Position numbers and translations under genes: made by a program. Below, one piece after another: positions 15,555 to 23,260 of a DNA stretch of 53,907 nt. Numbering within the stretch: the stretch's first letter is position 1; each line of letters opens with the position of its first letter. The DNA comes from Fimousia sp045616445 (lineage in GTDB: Bacteria > Bacillota > Clostridia > Lachnospirales > Lachnospiraceae). The notes beneath the pieces were generated by a model. That model was not told the origin of the DNA, did no database searches, and worked only from the letters and a program-made list of their open reading frames with translations. Location of the stretch: NCBI GenBank assembly GCA_045616445.1, contig JAZLGR010000002.1:1-53907 (forward strand). Direction: 5' to 3'.

Positions 15555-16580
15555 ATGTTATCTTTTGTAAATGACTACTGTGAGGTAGCTCACAGCAATA
15601 TCTTAAATCGATTAGTTGCCATTCAGTACGAGAAACAGTCCGGATACGGCACAGATGCCATCTGTGAAAGTGCCAAAGACAAGATTCGTGCAGCGTGTGC
15701 CTGTCCTGAAGCAGATATCTATTTTTTAGTTGGAGGCACACAGACCAATCAGATTGTCATTGATACTATGACAGCTCCTTATGAAGGGGTGCTTGCAGCA
15801 GATACCGGGCATGTGGCTTCCCATGAAGCAGGTGCCATTGAATTTTCCGGTCACAAAGTATTAACTCTTCCGCATCATGATGGCAAGATTGATGCAGGAG
15901 AACTTGCAGACTGGGTGGAAACCTTCTACGCAGATGGAAACCATGAGCATATGGTATTTCCAGGGATGGTTTATATCTCCCATCCAACAGAGTTTGGAAC
16001 CTTATATTCCAAATCTGAATTGACAGCTCTGCGCAAGGTATGTGATCAGTATAATCTTCCATTATATTTGGATGGAGCAAGACTTGGCTACGGTGTTGCC
16101 TGCAGCAAAAGTGATGTGACATTAGAAGATGTGGCAGCCCTTACCGATGTATTCTATATCGGTGGAACCAAGGTTGGCGCCATGTTTGGTGAAGCAGTGG
16201 TATTCACTCACCAGAACGCACCAAAATATTTTGTTACACAGATGAAGCAGCATGGCGGATTACTTGCCAAGGGCTTTATGTTAGGGGTACAGTTTGATGA
16301 ATTATTCACCGACAATCTCTACTTAACAATCAGTAAGAATGCACTTGATACTGCACAGCGCATCAAGGATGCATTAAAAGAAAAGAATTATCAGTTTTTG
16401 ATTGATTCTCCAACCAACCAGACCTTCGTTGTCATGGACAATGATAAGCTGGCAGAATTAGAGAAGAAGGTCAATGTGGCATTCTGGGAGAAGTATGATG
16501 ACACCCACACTGCCATCCGTATCTGCACCAGCTGGGCAACCAGACAGGAAGATGTAGATGCACTGTTAGAAATCTTATAG
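15555..16580 (+). CDS. ltaE: Low-specificity L-threonine aldolase
   Basis: 341 residues, the normal length. Fold-type I PLP enzyme: FVNDYCEVAHSNILNRL at the start, the DTGHVASHEAGAIEFSGHKV block, YLDGARLGYGVA, and the PLP lysine in YIGGTKVGAMFGEAV (about residue 199). It cleaves threonine or allo-threonine to glycine and acetaldehyde. It follows the sufB stop by 19 bases and has its own GGAG site, so it may be cotranscribed with sufCB. Its fold is related to cysteine desulfurases, but the motifs point clearly to an aldolase. Confidence 0.9.
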   Translation: MLSFVNDYCEVAHSNILNRLVAIQYEKQSGYGTDAICESAKDKIRAACACPEADIYFLVGGTQTNQIVIDTMTAPYEGVLAADTGHVASHEAGAIEFSGHKVLTLPHHDGKIDAGELADWVETFYADGNHEHMVFPGMVYISHPTEFGTLYSKSELTALRKVCDQYNLPLYLDGARLGYGVACSKSDVTLEDVAALTDVFYIGGTKVGAMFGEAVVFTHQNAPKYFVTQMKQHGGLLAKGFMLGVQFDELFTDNLYLTISKNALDTAQRIKDALKEKNYQFLIDSPTNQTFVVMDNDKLAELEKKVNVAFWEKYDDTHTAIRICTSWATRQEDVDALLEIL

Positions 16581-16606
16581 AATATATAATTTTTATCATA
16601 AAAAAC

Positions 16607-16638
16607 CCGCCGGTTTCCGTTGAAACCGGCGGCTTTTT
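16607..16638. terminator. Bidirectional terminator between ltaE and the symporter
   Basis: A perfect 11-bp GC-rich stem (16607-16617 with 16622-16632) and 4-base loop, flanked by A5 on the left and T5 on the right. It therefore terminates both converging transcripts. Confidence 0.9.
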
Positions 16639-16664
16639 GTTGATGTCCAGTACTTCAAAAACAC

Positions 16665-18152
16665 TTAGAAGCACTTATCCATAATATCCTGATCCAATCC
16701 ATTCTTTCCTGTAATATTACCAACCAGGAAGTAAAGAATTCCACCAGCTAAAAGTCCCCAAACTACTGCATTGACACCGCCAACGGTTACATTGTAGTAG
16801 CAGAAGATGTAAGTTGCTGCAGCTCCCAGAGAGGAGATGATTGCAGCCTGTTTTGTACCCTTCTTCCAGAATAAACCACCAATTAATGGCCAGAAGAAGG
16901 TACATTCTAAACCACCCATTGCGAAGAGGTTTAAGAAGAAGATAATGTCAGGTGGATTGATTGTAAGTATAATAACTACCACGCCGAGAATCAGTGTGAA
17001 GATACGGCTGAACATGCTGACATTTTTATTGTAGCTTTCGATCTTTGCAGGATCATCTTTTACGATGTAGTTTCTCCATAAATCCTTAACGATTGCTGCA
17101 GAAGCGAGGATTAAGAGCGAGTCAGCAGTGGACATAACCGCTGCCATTGGTGCTGCAAGGAAGGTTCCTGCAAGTCCAACAGGCATGATCTGCTGAATGA
17201 TATATGGTACGAAGTAGTCAGATGTAGGAAGGTTTGTTGTATCAACTAAAGCACCTGCCCATGTACCTGCCATGTGCATACCTACGATGATGAAGGAGCA
17301 TGTTAATGCACCGATCCACATTGCAGAATGTAAGCTCTTTGTATTTTTAAAGCCCATTGCACGTACAGCAGTCTGAGGAAGACCAAGTGTACCAAATCCT
17401 ACTAATACCCAGAAACTAAGGAGTGTTCCAGGACGATAGATGGAAACTAAATTGTCATATACGCCAGGAAGATTTGCCTGAAGTCCGGCATCAATTCCTG
17501 CCATTCCGCCCCCTGCACGAAGCACAAAGAAGAGGAATAAGAATGTTCCGATACACATGATGATACCCTGAATGGTATCTGTGATTGCTACTGCGGAGAA
17601 TCCGCCAAATGCTGTGTAAGCAATAACAACCGCACCAAAGATTAACAGGGAGGATACATGTCCAAGACCTGTGATGGATGCGATTAAGGTAGCTCCACCA
17701 GTAAACTGGGAAATCATCTGTGCAATGAAGAAGGCAACCATCAGTAAGCTTGTGATGATGACAAGTGCATCACTCTTATATCTTGCCTTTAAATAACCAA
17801 CAACAGTAACGGAGCCTGTTCGACGGGAAACCAGTGCAAGCTTGTTACCAAGTACACCAAGTACTAAGAAGGTAACAGGAACCTGTACAGTTGCGATCCA
17901 TGCCTGTGCATAACCATAGGTTAAGCCGGCAGCACCAGGTCCGGAGATAAAGGAACTTACGGATGTGTAAGTTGCCATGGTTGTCATCGCCAGTAACAAA
18001 CCATTCATGCTACGACCACCGATGAAATATTTCTTATCGGAAGAAAGGTTGCTTGCGCTTGCTTCGCGGCGGCTGAATAAAATACCAATAATTGCATTCA
18101 ATACCAAATATCCTACGAAAATTCCGAGGATGACTGTCTGATTCTTACTCAT
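16665..18152 (-). CDS. panF: Sodium:solute symporter, PanF-like
   Basis: 495 residues with about 13 membrane segments. SSS-family features include FIGGRSMNGLLLAMTTMATYTSVSSFISGPGAAGLTYGYA near the N-terminus (the Na+-site region), AYTAFGGFSAVAITDTIQGIIM (the family signature near residue 190) and FLAAPMAAVMSTADSLLILASAAIVKDL. The pairing with a YhdT-type protein, overlapping by one base in TAATG, is typical of pantothenate permease PanF. Other SSS substrates remain possible. Transcription reads from a promoter upstream of yhdT. Confidence 0.82.
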   Translation of the reverse strand: MSKNQTVILGIFVGYLVLNAIIGILFSRREASASNLSSDKKYFIGGRSMNGLLLAMTTMATYTSVSSFISGPGAAGLTYGYAQAWIATVQVPVTFLVLGVLGNKLALVSRRTGSVTVVGYLKARYKSDALVIITSLLMVAFFIAQMISQFTGGATLIASITGLGHVSSLLIFGAVVIAYTAFGGFSAVAITDTIQGIIMCIGTFLFLFFVLRAGGGMAGIDAGLQANLPGVYDNLVSIYRPGTLLSFWVLVGFGTLGLPQTAVRAMGFKNTKSLHSAMWIGALTCSFIIVGMHMAGTWAGALVDTTNLPTSDYFVPYIIQQIMPVGLAGTFLAAPMAAVMSTADSLLILASAAIVKDLWRNYIVKDDPAKIESYNKNVSMFSRIFTLILGVVVIILTINPPDIIFFLNLFAMGGLECTFFWPLIGGLFWKKGTKQAAIISSLGAAATYIFCYYNVTVGGVNAVVWGLLAGGILYFLVGNITGKNGLDQDIMDKCF

Positions 18153-18415
18153 TATTCCTCTTCCTCCTCGTCATCATATTCAAAGTCCACGAATACCTTC
18201 TTTAAGAGGTAGCCAACCCCTGCAAGAGATAAAACAACGGTGCCAAGTGTGGAAACGGAAAACCATGCTGGCATGCCTAAAAAGTAAAGTCCAGTGCCGT
18301 TTAATACAAATGCAGTTGCTACGTGCCAGATACAGCAGATGGCAACAACAAGAAGGGTAGCTTTGATTTCACGCATACACTGCTCATGCTTTTCCTGTTT
18401 GCTAAGTTTTTTCAT
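18152..18415 (-). CDS. yhdT: YhdT-family small membrane protein (DUF997)
   Basis: 87 residues with two hydrophobic segments (about 19-40 and 48-70) and an acidic C-terminal tail (DFEYDDEEEEE). The central C-x-x-WHVATAFVLN...GMPAWFSVSTLG is the DUF997 signature. In many bacteria this gene precedes panF. Its stop codon overlaps the panF start by one base, so the two are translationally coupled. It probably assists assembly or function of the symporter (inference). Confidence 0.85.
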   Translation of the reverse strand: MKKLSKQEKHEQCMREIKATLLVVAICCIWHVATAFVLNGTGLYFLGMPAWFSVSTLGTVVLSLAGVGYLLKKVFVDFEYDDEEEEE

Positions 18416-18481
18416 ACTATATTCTCCTTTTTTTTAAGGTCAGTAGCCGCTCTTAGTTTATGCGTGCTTACTGCCACTCAT

Positions 18482-18510
18482 ATTATCCTTCAAAAAAACT
18501 CATAAATCAA
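18482..18510 (-). promoter_or_regulatory. Candidate promoter of yhdT-panF
   Basis: Reading on the minus strand, TTGATT (18505-18510) and GATAAT (18482-18487) are 17 bp apart. It lies between the AraC regulator gene and yhdT. Confidence 0.55.
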
Positions 18511-18519
18511 GGGAGTATA

Positions 18520-19434
18520 TTACATTTTGTTGTCGCTTCTATAAATTTTTGGTGTCTGTCCTGTCAATTTTTTAAACTCCGTCATAAAATGCCCAAGATT
18601 GCGGAATCCGCATTCATAAGCGATGTCGGTGACGGCGTCATCGGATTCCAACAGGCGCTTGCAGGCCTTTCGAAGACGGAACTCCATCAGGTATTTCATT
18701 GGCGCCTTGCCGAAGTATTTGCGGAACTGACGGGAGAAATACTGCTCGTTGAGGCCCACCATGGAAGCTAAGTCCTCTAAGTAGATTTTCTCTCTGTAAT
18801 GCCCCTCTATATAGGAAAGCACTTCCTTCATTCGCTCCGTCAGCGTCTCGTTCTCTGGAACTTCCTCTAAGAATCGGCCACTTTCGTACAAAAGTCCGAT
18901 GATGCGGAGTAAGGATGTCTTGATGGTCAGCTGGGAAAATGCTTTTGTTGCGTTGTACTGATCACTGACCTTCGTATTTTCTGAGACAAATGCATCGACG
19001 ATCCTTTGATATTCCTCTTTAAATGGAAGAAAGAGGGGATCGCTCTGGTCAATCTTATCCGGGAAATGGATCTGATTTGTGACAAAGGGATGGATAATCT
19101 TTCTTTTTGCACGGTCATCAAAGGAAAAACTTAAGATGTCCGGTGAGAAGACGACAGCATCCTCGTAATAATCCTTTTCACTAAATAATTTATGCAGGGA
19201 ACCGGTTTCGACCAGGAGAAAACATTCATCAGTGATGAGTTCGGTGGAAACATTTTTCTGATAATCGAAGGTACCCTTTTCGATGTGGATTAGTTCAATC
19301 TGGTCGTGCCAGTGGAAGGGGACATCGCAGGGTTTCGGTGCATTGACGGAATAATCGGCGATATAGCAGGCGCAGGGAAAGTCGGAGCTTCCGTGGTAGC
19401 GCTGCTCTTTATATTTCTTTTGGGACTGTTTCAT
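18520..19434 (-). CDS. AraC-family transcriptional regulator
   Basis: 304 residues from the ATG at 19434, chosen because AAGGAGG lies just before it; an ATG 12 codons upstream lacks a ribosome site. Residues 20-130 form a cupin-like sensor domain (FHWHDQIELIHIEKGTFDY). Residues 205-300 carry the two HTH motifs: LEDLASMVGLNEQYFSRQFRKYFGKAPMKYLMEFRLRKA and VTDIAYECGFRNLGHFMTEFKKLTGQTPKIYR. Regulators of this shape sense sugars or related ligands. It is divergent from a GH13 glucosidase gene whose promoter has two phased repeats, the likely binding site. Confidence 0.9.
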   Translation of the reverse strand: MKQSQKKYKEQRYHGSSDFPCACYIADYSVNAPKPCDVPFHWHDQIELIHIEKGTFDYQKNVSTELITDECFLLVETGSLHKLFSEKDYYEDAVVFSPDILSFSFDDRAKRKIIHPFVTNQIHFPDKIDQSDPLFLPFKEEYQRIVDAFVSENTKVSDQYNATKAFSQLTIKTSLLRIIGLLYESGRFLEEVPENETLTERMKEVLSYIEGHYREKIYLEDLASMVGLNEQYFSRQFRKYFGKAPMKYLMEFRLRKACKRLLESDDAVTDIAYECGFRNLGHFMTEFKKLTGQTPKIYRSDNKM

Positions 19435-19478
19435 GGTAGCCTCCTTGGTTGTTTCATTTGTTTTAGTCATTTGTATCT

Positions 19479-19566
19479 ATTATAACAGAAAAAAGAGACA
19501 AAAAGTCAAAATACCGTAATAAATAGTCAGAATAATAGGAGCATTTTACAGAAGATAGGTTATAAT
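19479..19566. promoter_or_regulatory. Divergent control region with paired AraC-type sites
   Basis: Direct repeats AGTCAAAATA (19504-19513) and AGTCAGAATA (19525-19534) are 21 bp apart, two helical turns. The downstream copy ends beside the expected -35 position of the glucosidase promoter, whose -10 is TATAAT (19561-19566) with no -35 of its own. The upstream copy overlaps the -35-like TTGACT of the regulator's own minus-strand promoter (-10 at 19479-19484, 19-bp spacer). Confidence 0.55.
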
Positions 19567-19617
19567 ATAGATATGAGAGAAAAGAAATGTATTGAGATGA
19601 GTCATTTGGAGGTTATT

Positions 19618-21312
19618 ATGACAACGATTACAGAGAAACAGGCTTGGTGGAAAGAATCTGTTGTATATCAGATTTATCCTAGAAGCTTTGCCGATTCCAA
19701 TGGAGATGGCATTGGAGATATCAACGGAATTACCGCACATTTGGAGTATCTTGCGAAACTTGGTGTGGACGTGATCTGGTTATCACCGGTGTATCAGTCA
19801 CCCAACGACGACAATGGATATGATATTTCCGATTATCAGGATATTATGGAAGATTTCGGCACTATGGAAGACTTCGACCGCATGCTTGACAAAGCCCACA
19901 GTCTTGGTTTGAAAATCGTTATGGATCTGGTGGTGAATCATACATCCGATGAGCATGCATGGTTTGTTGAAAGCAGAAAGAGCAAGGACAATCCTTACCG
20001 CGAGTACTATATCTGGAAAGACGGCAAGGATGGCAGGGAACCAAATAACTGGGGTGCCTGCTTCGGCGGCTCCACATGGGAATATGATGCGACAACCGAT
20101 CAGTATTTCCTCCATTGTTTTTCTAAAAAACAGCCGGATTTGAACTGGGAGAACCCAGTGGTTCGTAAAGAAGTATACGATATGATGAACTGGTGGTGCG
20201 AGAAGGGAATCGATGGCTTCCGTATGGATGTGATCTCCATGATTTCCAAGGTGCAGTCCTTTCCGGACGGCGTGGTTCGCGATGGTCTCTACGGTGACTT
20301 TGGCCCATATGTTTCCTGTGGCCCAAGAGTCCATGAATTTTTAAAGGAGATGAACCGTGAGGTTCTGTCCAAATATGACCTGATTACAGTTGGGGAAACT
20401 GGCAATATTCCTGTTTCCGAGGCAGAATTATTTGCCAACAATGATGGTAGCGAGCTGAATATGATCTTCCAGTTTGAGCATGTAGAGCTGGTTCCAGGCA
20501 AAATTGGCAAATGGACCGACAAAAAACCACCACTTGATGCCCTTAGAAGCTGTCTCTCAAAATGGCAGACAACATTAGAAGGAAAAGCATGGAACAGCTT
20601 ATTCTTCGATAACCATGACCAACCACGTGTTGTTTCCCGTTTTGGTAATGACAGTGCACAGTATCGCGAAGTATCTGCGAAGATGATGGCAACCATGCTT
20701 CATATGATGAAGGGCACTCCTTATATTTACCAGGGTGAGGAGCTTGGCATGACCAATGCCCATTTTGAAAACCTGGATGATTATAGAGATATTGAAAGTA
20801 TCAATGCATACCATCAGTATGTGGACAATGGCATCTTAACCGATGACGAGATGATGCGTTACCTGAAGGAAATCTCCCGCGACAATGCCAGAACTCCAAT
20901 GCAATGGGATGACAGTGACCAGGCAGGATTTACAACCGGCACGCCTTGGATCAAGGTGAACGAAAATTATAAGGAGATCAATGCGAAGAATGCCCTCGCT
21001 GATCCGGATTCTGTCTTTTATTATTACCAGAAGCTGATCAGGCTTCGTCATGAGATGCCGATCGTGGTTTATGGCAAGTATCACGTACTCATGGAGAAGG
21101 ATCCATCCATCTTTGCCTATGAGCGCGTCCTCGGCAATGACCACATGGTAGTGGCATGCAACTACACAGATCAGGAAGCTGCCTGCTCCTTATTTGCAGG
21201 ATATGACTTAGATGGAGAAGATGTGGTTGCAGAAGAATTAATTTCCAATTACAAAGAACACAGGCTTGGCATATTAAAGCCATATGAAACAAGAGTTGTT
21301 CTTTTTCATTAA
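19618..21312 (+). CDS. GH13 alpha-glucosidase (oligo-1,6-glucosidase type)
   Basis: 564 residues from the ATG at 19618, which has GGAGG at ideal spacing; an upstream ATG at 19573 lacks one. No signal peptide, so it acts in the cytoplasm. (beta/alpha)8 motifs: DVIWLSPVYQSP, VMDLVVNHTSDEH, GFRMDVIS with nucleophile Asp204, TVGETGN with acid Glu260, FFDNHDQPR with Asp334. A valine directly after the nucleophile is associated with alpha-1,6 specificity in this group, so isomaltose-type oligosaccharides are likely. Trehalose-6-phosphate hydrolase relatives are an alternative. Probably activated by the divergent AraC protein. Confidence 0.9.
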   Translation: MTTITEKQAWWKESVVYQIYPRSFADSNGDGIGDINGITAHLEYLAKLGVDVIWLSPVYQSPNDDNGYDISDYQDIMEDFGTMEDFDRMLDKAHSLGLKIVMDLVVNHTSDEHAWFVESRKSKDNPYREYYIWKDGKDGREPNNWGACFGGSTWEYDATTDQYFLHCFSKKQPDLNWENPVVRKEVYDMMNWWCEKGIDGFRMDVISMISKVQSFPDGVVRDGLYGDFGPYVSCGPRVHEFLKEMNREVLSKYDLITVGETGNIPVSEAELFANNDGSELNMIFQFEHVELVPGKIGKWTDKKPPLDALRSCLSKWQTTLEGKAWNSLFFDNHDQPRVVSRFGNDSAQYREVSAKMMATMLHMMKGTPYIYQGEELGMTNAHFENLDDYRDIESINAYHQYVDNGILTDDEMMRYLKEISRDNARTPMQWDDSDQAGFTTGTPWIKVNENYKEINAKNALADPDSVFYYYQKLIRLRHEMPIVVYGKYHVLMEKDPSIFAYERVLGNDHMVVACNYTDQEAACSLFAGYDLDGEDVVAEELISNYKEHRLGILKPYETRVVLFH

Positions 21313-21349
21313 TCGTTTATGAAGAATATCGTTTATATAGAATATAAAA

Positions 21350-21380
21350 AAGGGATTGCAAATTTTCATTGCAATCCCTT
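21350..21380. terminator. Terminator between the GH13 and carbonic anhydrase genes
   Basis: Arms 21350-21361 and 21369-21380 form a 12-bp stem. On the minus strand it is followed by a run of T, so it ends the carbonic anhydrase transcript well. On the plus strand the T-run is poor. Confidence 0.75.
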
Positions 21381-21387
21381 TCGTTAT

Positions 21388-21960
21388 TTAAATCCATTCA
21401 ACAACGCCAGTGTCGATATGATAAACAGCTGGCAGTACTTTCAAGCCATCCTCTTCTTCCATGTGCTGGATGTCAATATTCTTTTCGATGAGTCCAACGC
21501 TGTGGATCGCATTCAGGCAGGTTGCTTTATAGTCATCGGTTTCGTCGCCAATGGCTTCGCTGATGTCGTCAGTGATATATTTGATGTAGCCATCAGGGTC
21601 GTGGTGGATTGCTGCATCTACGGCACCGCAGAAGGTATGGGCAAGCACAACCACAAGACGGGTTCCTAAGTGGTCCGCTGCATATTCGATACTTCCAAGC
21701 TGGTGATCATCGATGACATTGCCGGCTACGCGGATGACGAATAAATCGCCGATGCCAACGGAGAAGATGTCTTCCGGAATGACACGGGAGTCGGAACAGG
21801 TAATGATAATGGCATAAGGATGCTGGCCGTGGGTGGTGGTTCGCATTCGAATCTCCCGGGAAATGTTCCCGATCGGTGTATCAGAGTCTAAATAAAGCTC
21901 ATTGCCCCGCACTAATTTATCTAATGCTTCCTGAGCAGAAATGTTCTTTGCATGCATCAT
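21388..21960 (-). CDS. Beta-class carbonic anhydrase
   Basis: 190 residues from the MM start at 21960, with AAGAAGG upstream; the frame is open further but that part looks non-coding. Zinc and active-site motifs are complete: ITCSDSRVIPEDIF (Cys, and the Asp-Arg dyad), then VIRVAGNVID, then VVVLAHTFCGAVDAA (His and Cys ligands). It interconverts CO2 and bicarbonate. The C-terminal VLPAVYHIDTGVVEWI is also typical of the family. Confidence 0.92.
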   Translation of the reverse strand: MMHAKNISAQEALDKLVRGNELYLDSDTPIGNISREIRMRTTTHGQHPYAIIITCSDSRVIPEDIFSVGIGDLFVIRVAGNVIDDHQLGSIEYAADHLGTRLVVVLAHTFCGAVDAAIHHDPDGYIKYITDDISEAIGDETDDYKATCLNAIHSVGLIEKNIDIQHMEEEDGLKVLPAVYHIDTGVVEWI

Positions 21961-22041
21961 AGTAATCAACCTTCTTTCAAAAAATTCTATTCTTTTTCTA
22001 TTATAGCACAAAAAACCTATAAATCGGCAAGGTCTTAATTG

Positions 22042-22070
22042 TTGCATTGCAGGAAACATTGGTATATAAT
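22042..22070 (+). promoter_or_regulatory. Candidate promoter of ddh
   Basis: TTGCAT (22042-22047) and TATAAT (22065-22070) with a 17-bp spacer. No lysine riboswitch is visible in the 55-base leader. Confidence 0.6.
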
Positions 22071-22124
22071 GGATTGGCAATTTGTTAAATTTTAAAAGGA
22101 TAATAAATAGAAAGGGATAGAAAA

Positions 22125-23111
22125 ATGGCAATTAGAATTGGTATTTTCGGTTATGGTAACCTTGGCAGAGGTATCGAATGTGCAATCAAACACAATCCAG
22201 ATACAGAATTAGTAGCAGTATTTACAAGAAGAGATCCTGCAACAGTAACAATCCAGACAGAAGGCGTAAAAGTTATTGCAGCAGATGACGTATTAACAAT
22301 GAAAGATGAAATCGATGTTATGGTTCTTTGTGGTGGTTCCGCAACAGATCTTCCTGTTCAGACACCTGAACTTGCAAAGAGCTTCAACGTAATCGATTCC
22401 TTTGATACTCACGCAAGAATTCCAGAACATTTTGCAAATGTTGACGCAGCAGCAAAAGAAGCTGGCAAAATCGGTATCATCTCTGTAGGCTGGGACCCAG
22501 GTATGTTCTCCTTAAACAGATTATATGCAAACTGCATCTTACCTGGCGGACATGACTACACATTCTGGGGCAAAGGTGTATCCCAGGGTCACTCCGATGC
22601 AATCCGTCGTATCGAAGGTGTTGTTGATGCAAGACAGTACACAGTTCCTGTACCAGCAGCTTTAGAAGCAGTGAGAAATGGAGAAAACCCAGAACTTACA
22701 ACACGTGAAAAACATACAAGAGAATGTTTCGTAGTAGCAGAAGAAGGCGCTGACCTTGCAAGAATCGAAAAAGAAATCGTTACAATGCCTAACTACTTCT
22801 CCGATTACGATACAACAGTAAACTTCATCAGCTTAGAAGAATTAAAAGCTAACCACTCCGGTATTCCACACGGTGGTTCCGTAATTCGTACAGGCACAAC
22901 AGGCTGGAATGACCAGAACAAACATGTCATCGAATACAGCTTAAATCTTGATTCTAACCCAGAATTCACATCTTCCGTGATCATTGCATACGCAAGAGCA
23001 GCTTACAAGTTAAGCCAGGCAGGTGTAACAGGATGTAAGACAGTATTTGACATTGCTCCAGCAGACTTAAGCCCACTTAGCGGAGAAGAATTAAGAGCAC
23101 ATATGCTTTAA
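22125..23111 (+). CDS. ddh: Meso-diaminopimelate dehydrogenase
   Basis: 328 residues. The N-terminal Rossmann motif GIFGYGNLGRGIE binds NADPH, with the phosphate-binding FTRRDP after the second strand. Substrate-domain sequences SVGWDPGMFSLNR, GKGVSQGHSDAIRRI and HGGSVIRTGTTGW are diagnostic for Ddh. It makes meso-DAP in one step from tetrahydrodipicolinate, ammonia and NADPH, giving lysine and peptidoglycan precursors. It uses free ammonium, in keeping with the ammonium transporter encoded next door. Codon use (AGA, GAA, TTA) suggests high expression. Confidence 0.95.
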   Translation: MAIRIGIFGYGNLGRGIECAIKHNPDTELVAVFTRRDPATVTIQTEGVKVIAADDVLTMKDEIDVMVLCGGSATDLPVQTPELAKSFNVIDSFDTHARIPEHFANVDAAAKEAGKIGIISVGWDPGMFSLNRLYANCILPGGHDYTFWGKGVSQGHSDAIRRIEGVVDARQYTVPVPAALEAVRNGENPELTTREKHTRECFVVAEEGADLARIEKEIVTMPNYFSDYDTTVNFISLEELKANHSGIPHGGSVIRTGTTGWNDQNKHVIEYSLNLDSNPEFTSSVIIAYARAAYKLSQAGVTGCKTVFDIAPADLSPLSGEELRAHML

Positions 23112-23134
23112 TTACTATTTTATATGTAAAAGCC

Positions 23135-23168
23135 AGAGGTTGCTGCATCATGCAGCAGCCTCTTTTTT
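23135..23168 (+). terminator. Terminator of ddh
   Basis: A 13-bp stem (one G-U pair) closing on a 3-base loop, then T6. Confidence 0.85.
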
Positions 23169-23194
23169 GATGCTTTGCATTCTGCTTAAGCGTT

Positions 23195-23227
23195 AAAAAC
23201 CCCCTGACATCCGAAGATGCCAGAGGG
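23195..23227 (-). terminator. Terminator of the amt-PII gene
   Basis: On the minus strand a 12-bp stem with a TTCG loop is followed by T5. It is separate from, and 30 bp away from, the ddh terminator. Confidence 0.85.
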
Positions 23228-23260
23228 CCTTATATAGAAATATATGTAGATGAGCAACGT

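Noticed and set aside
15555..16580. Cysteine desulfurase for the SUF system
   Set aside because: PLP-lysine and substrate motifs match threonine aldolase, and no desulfurase cysteine loop is present.
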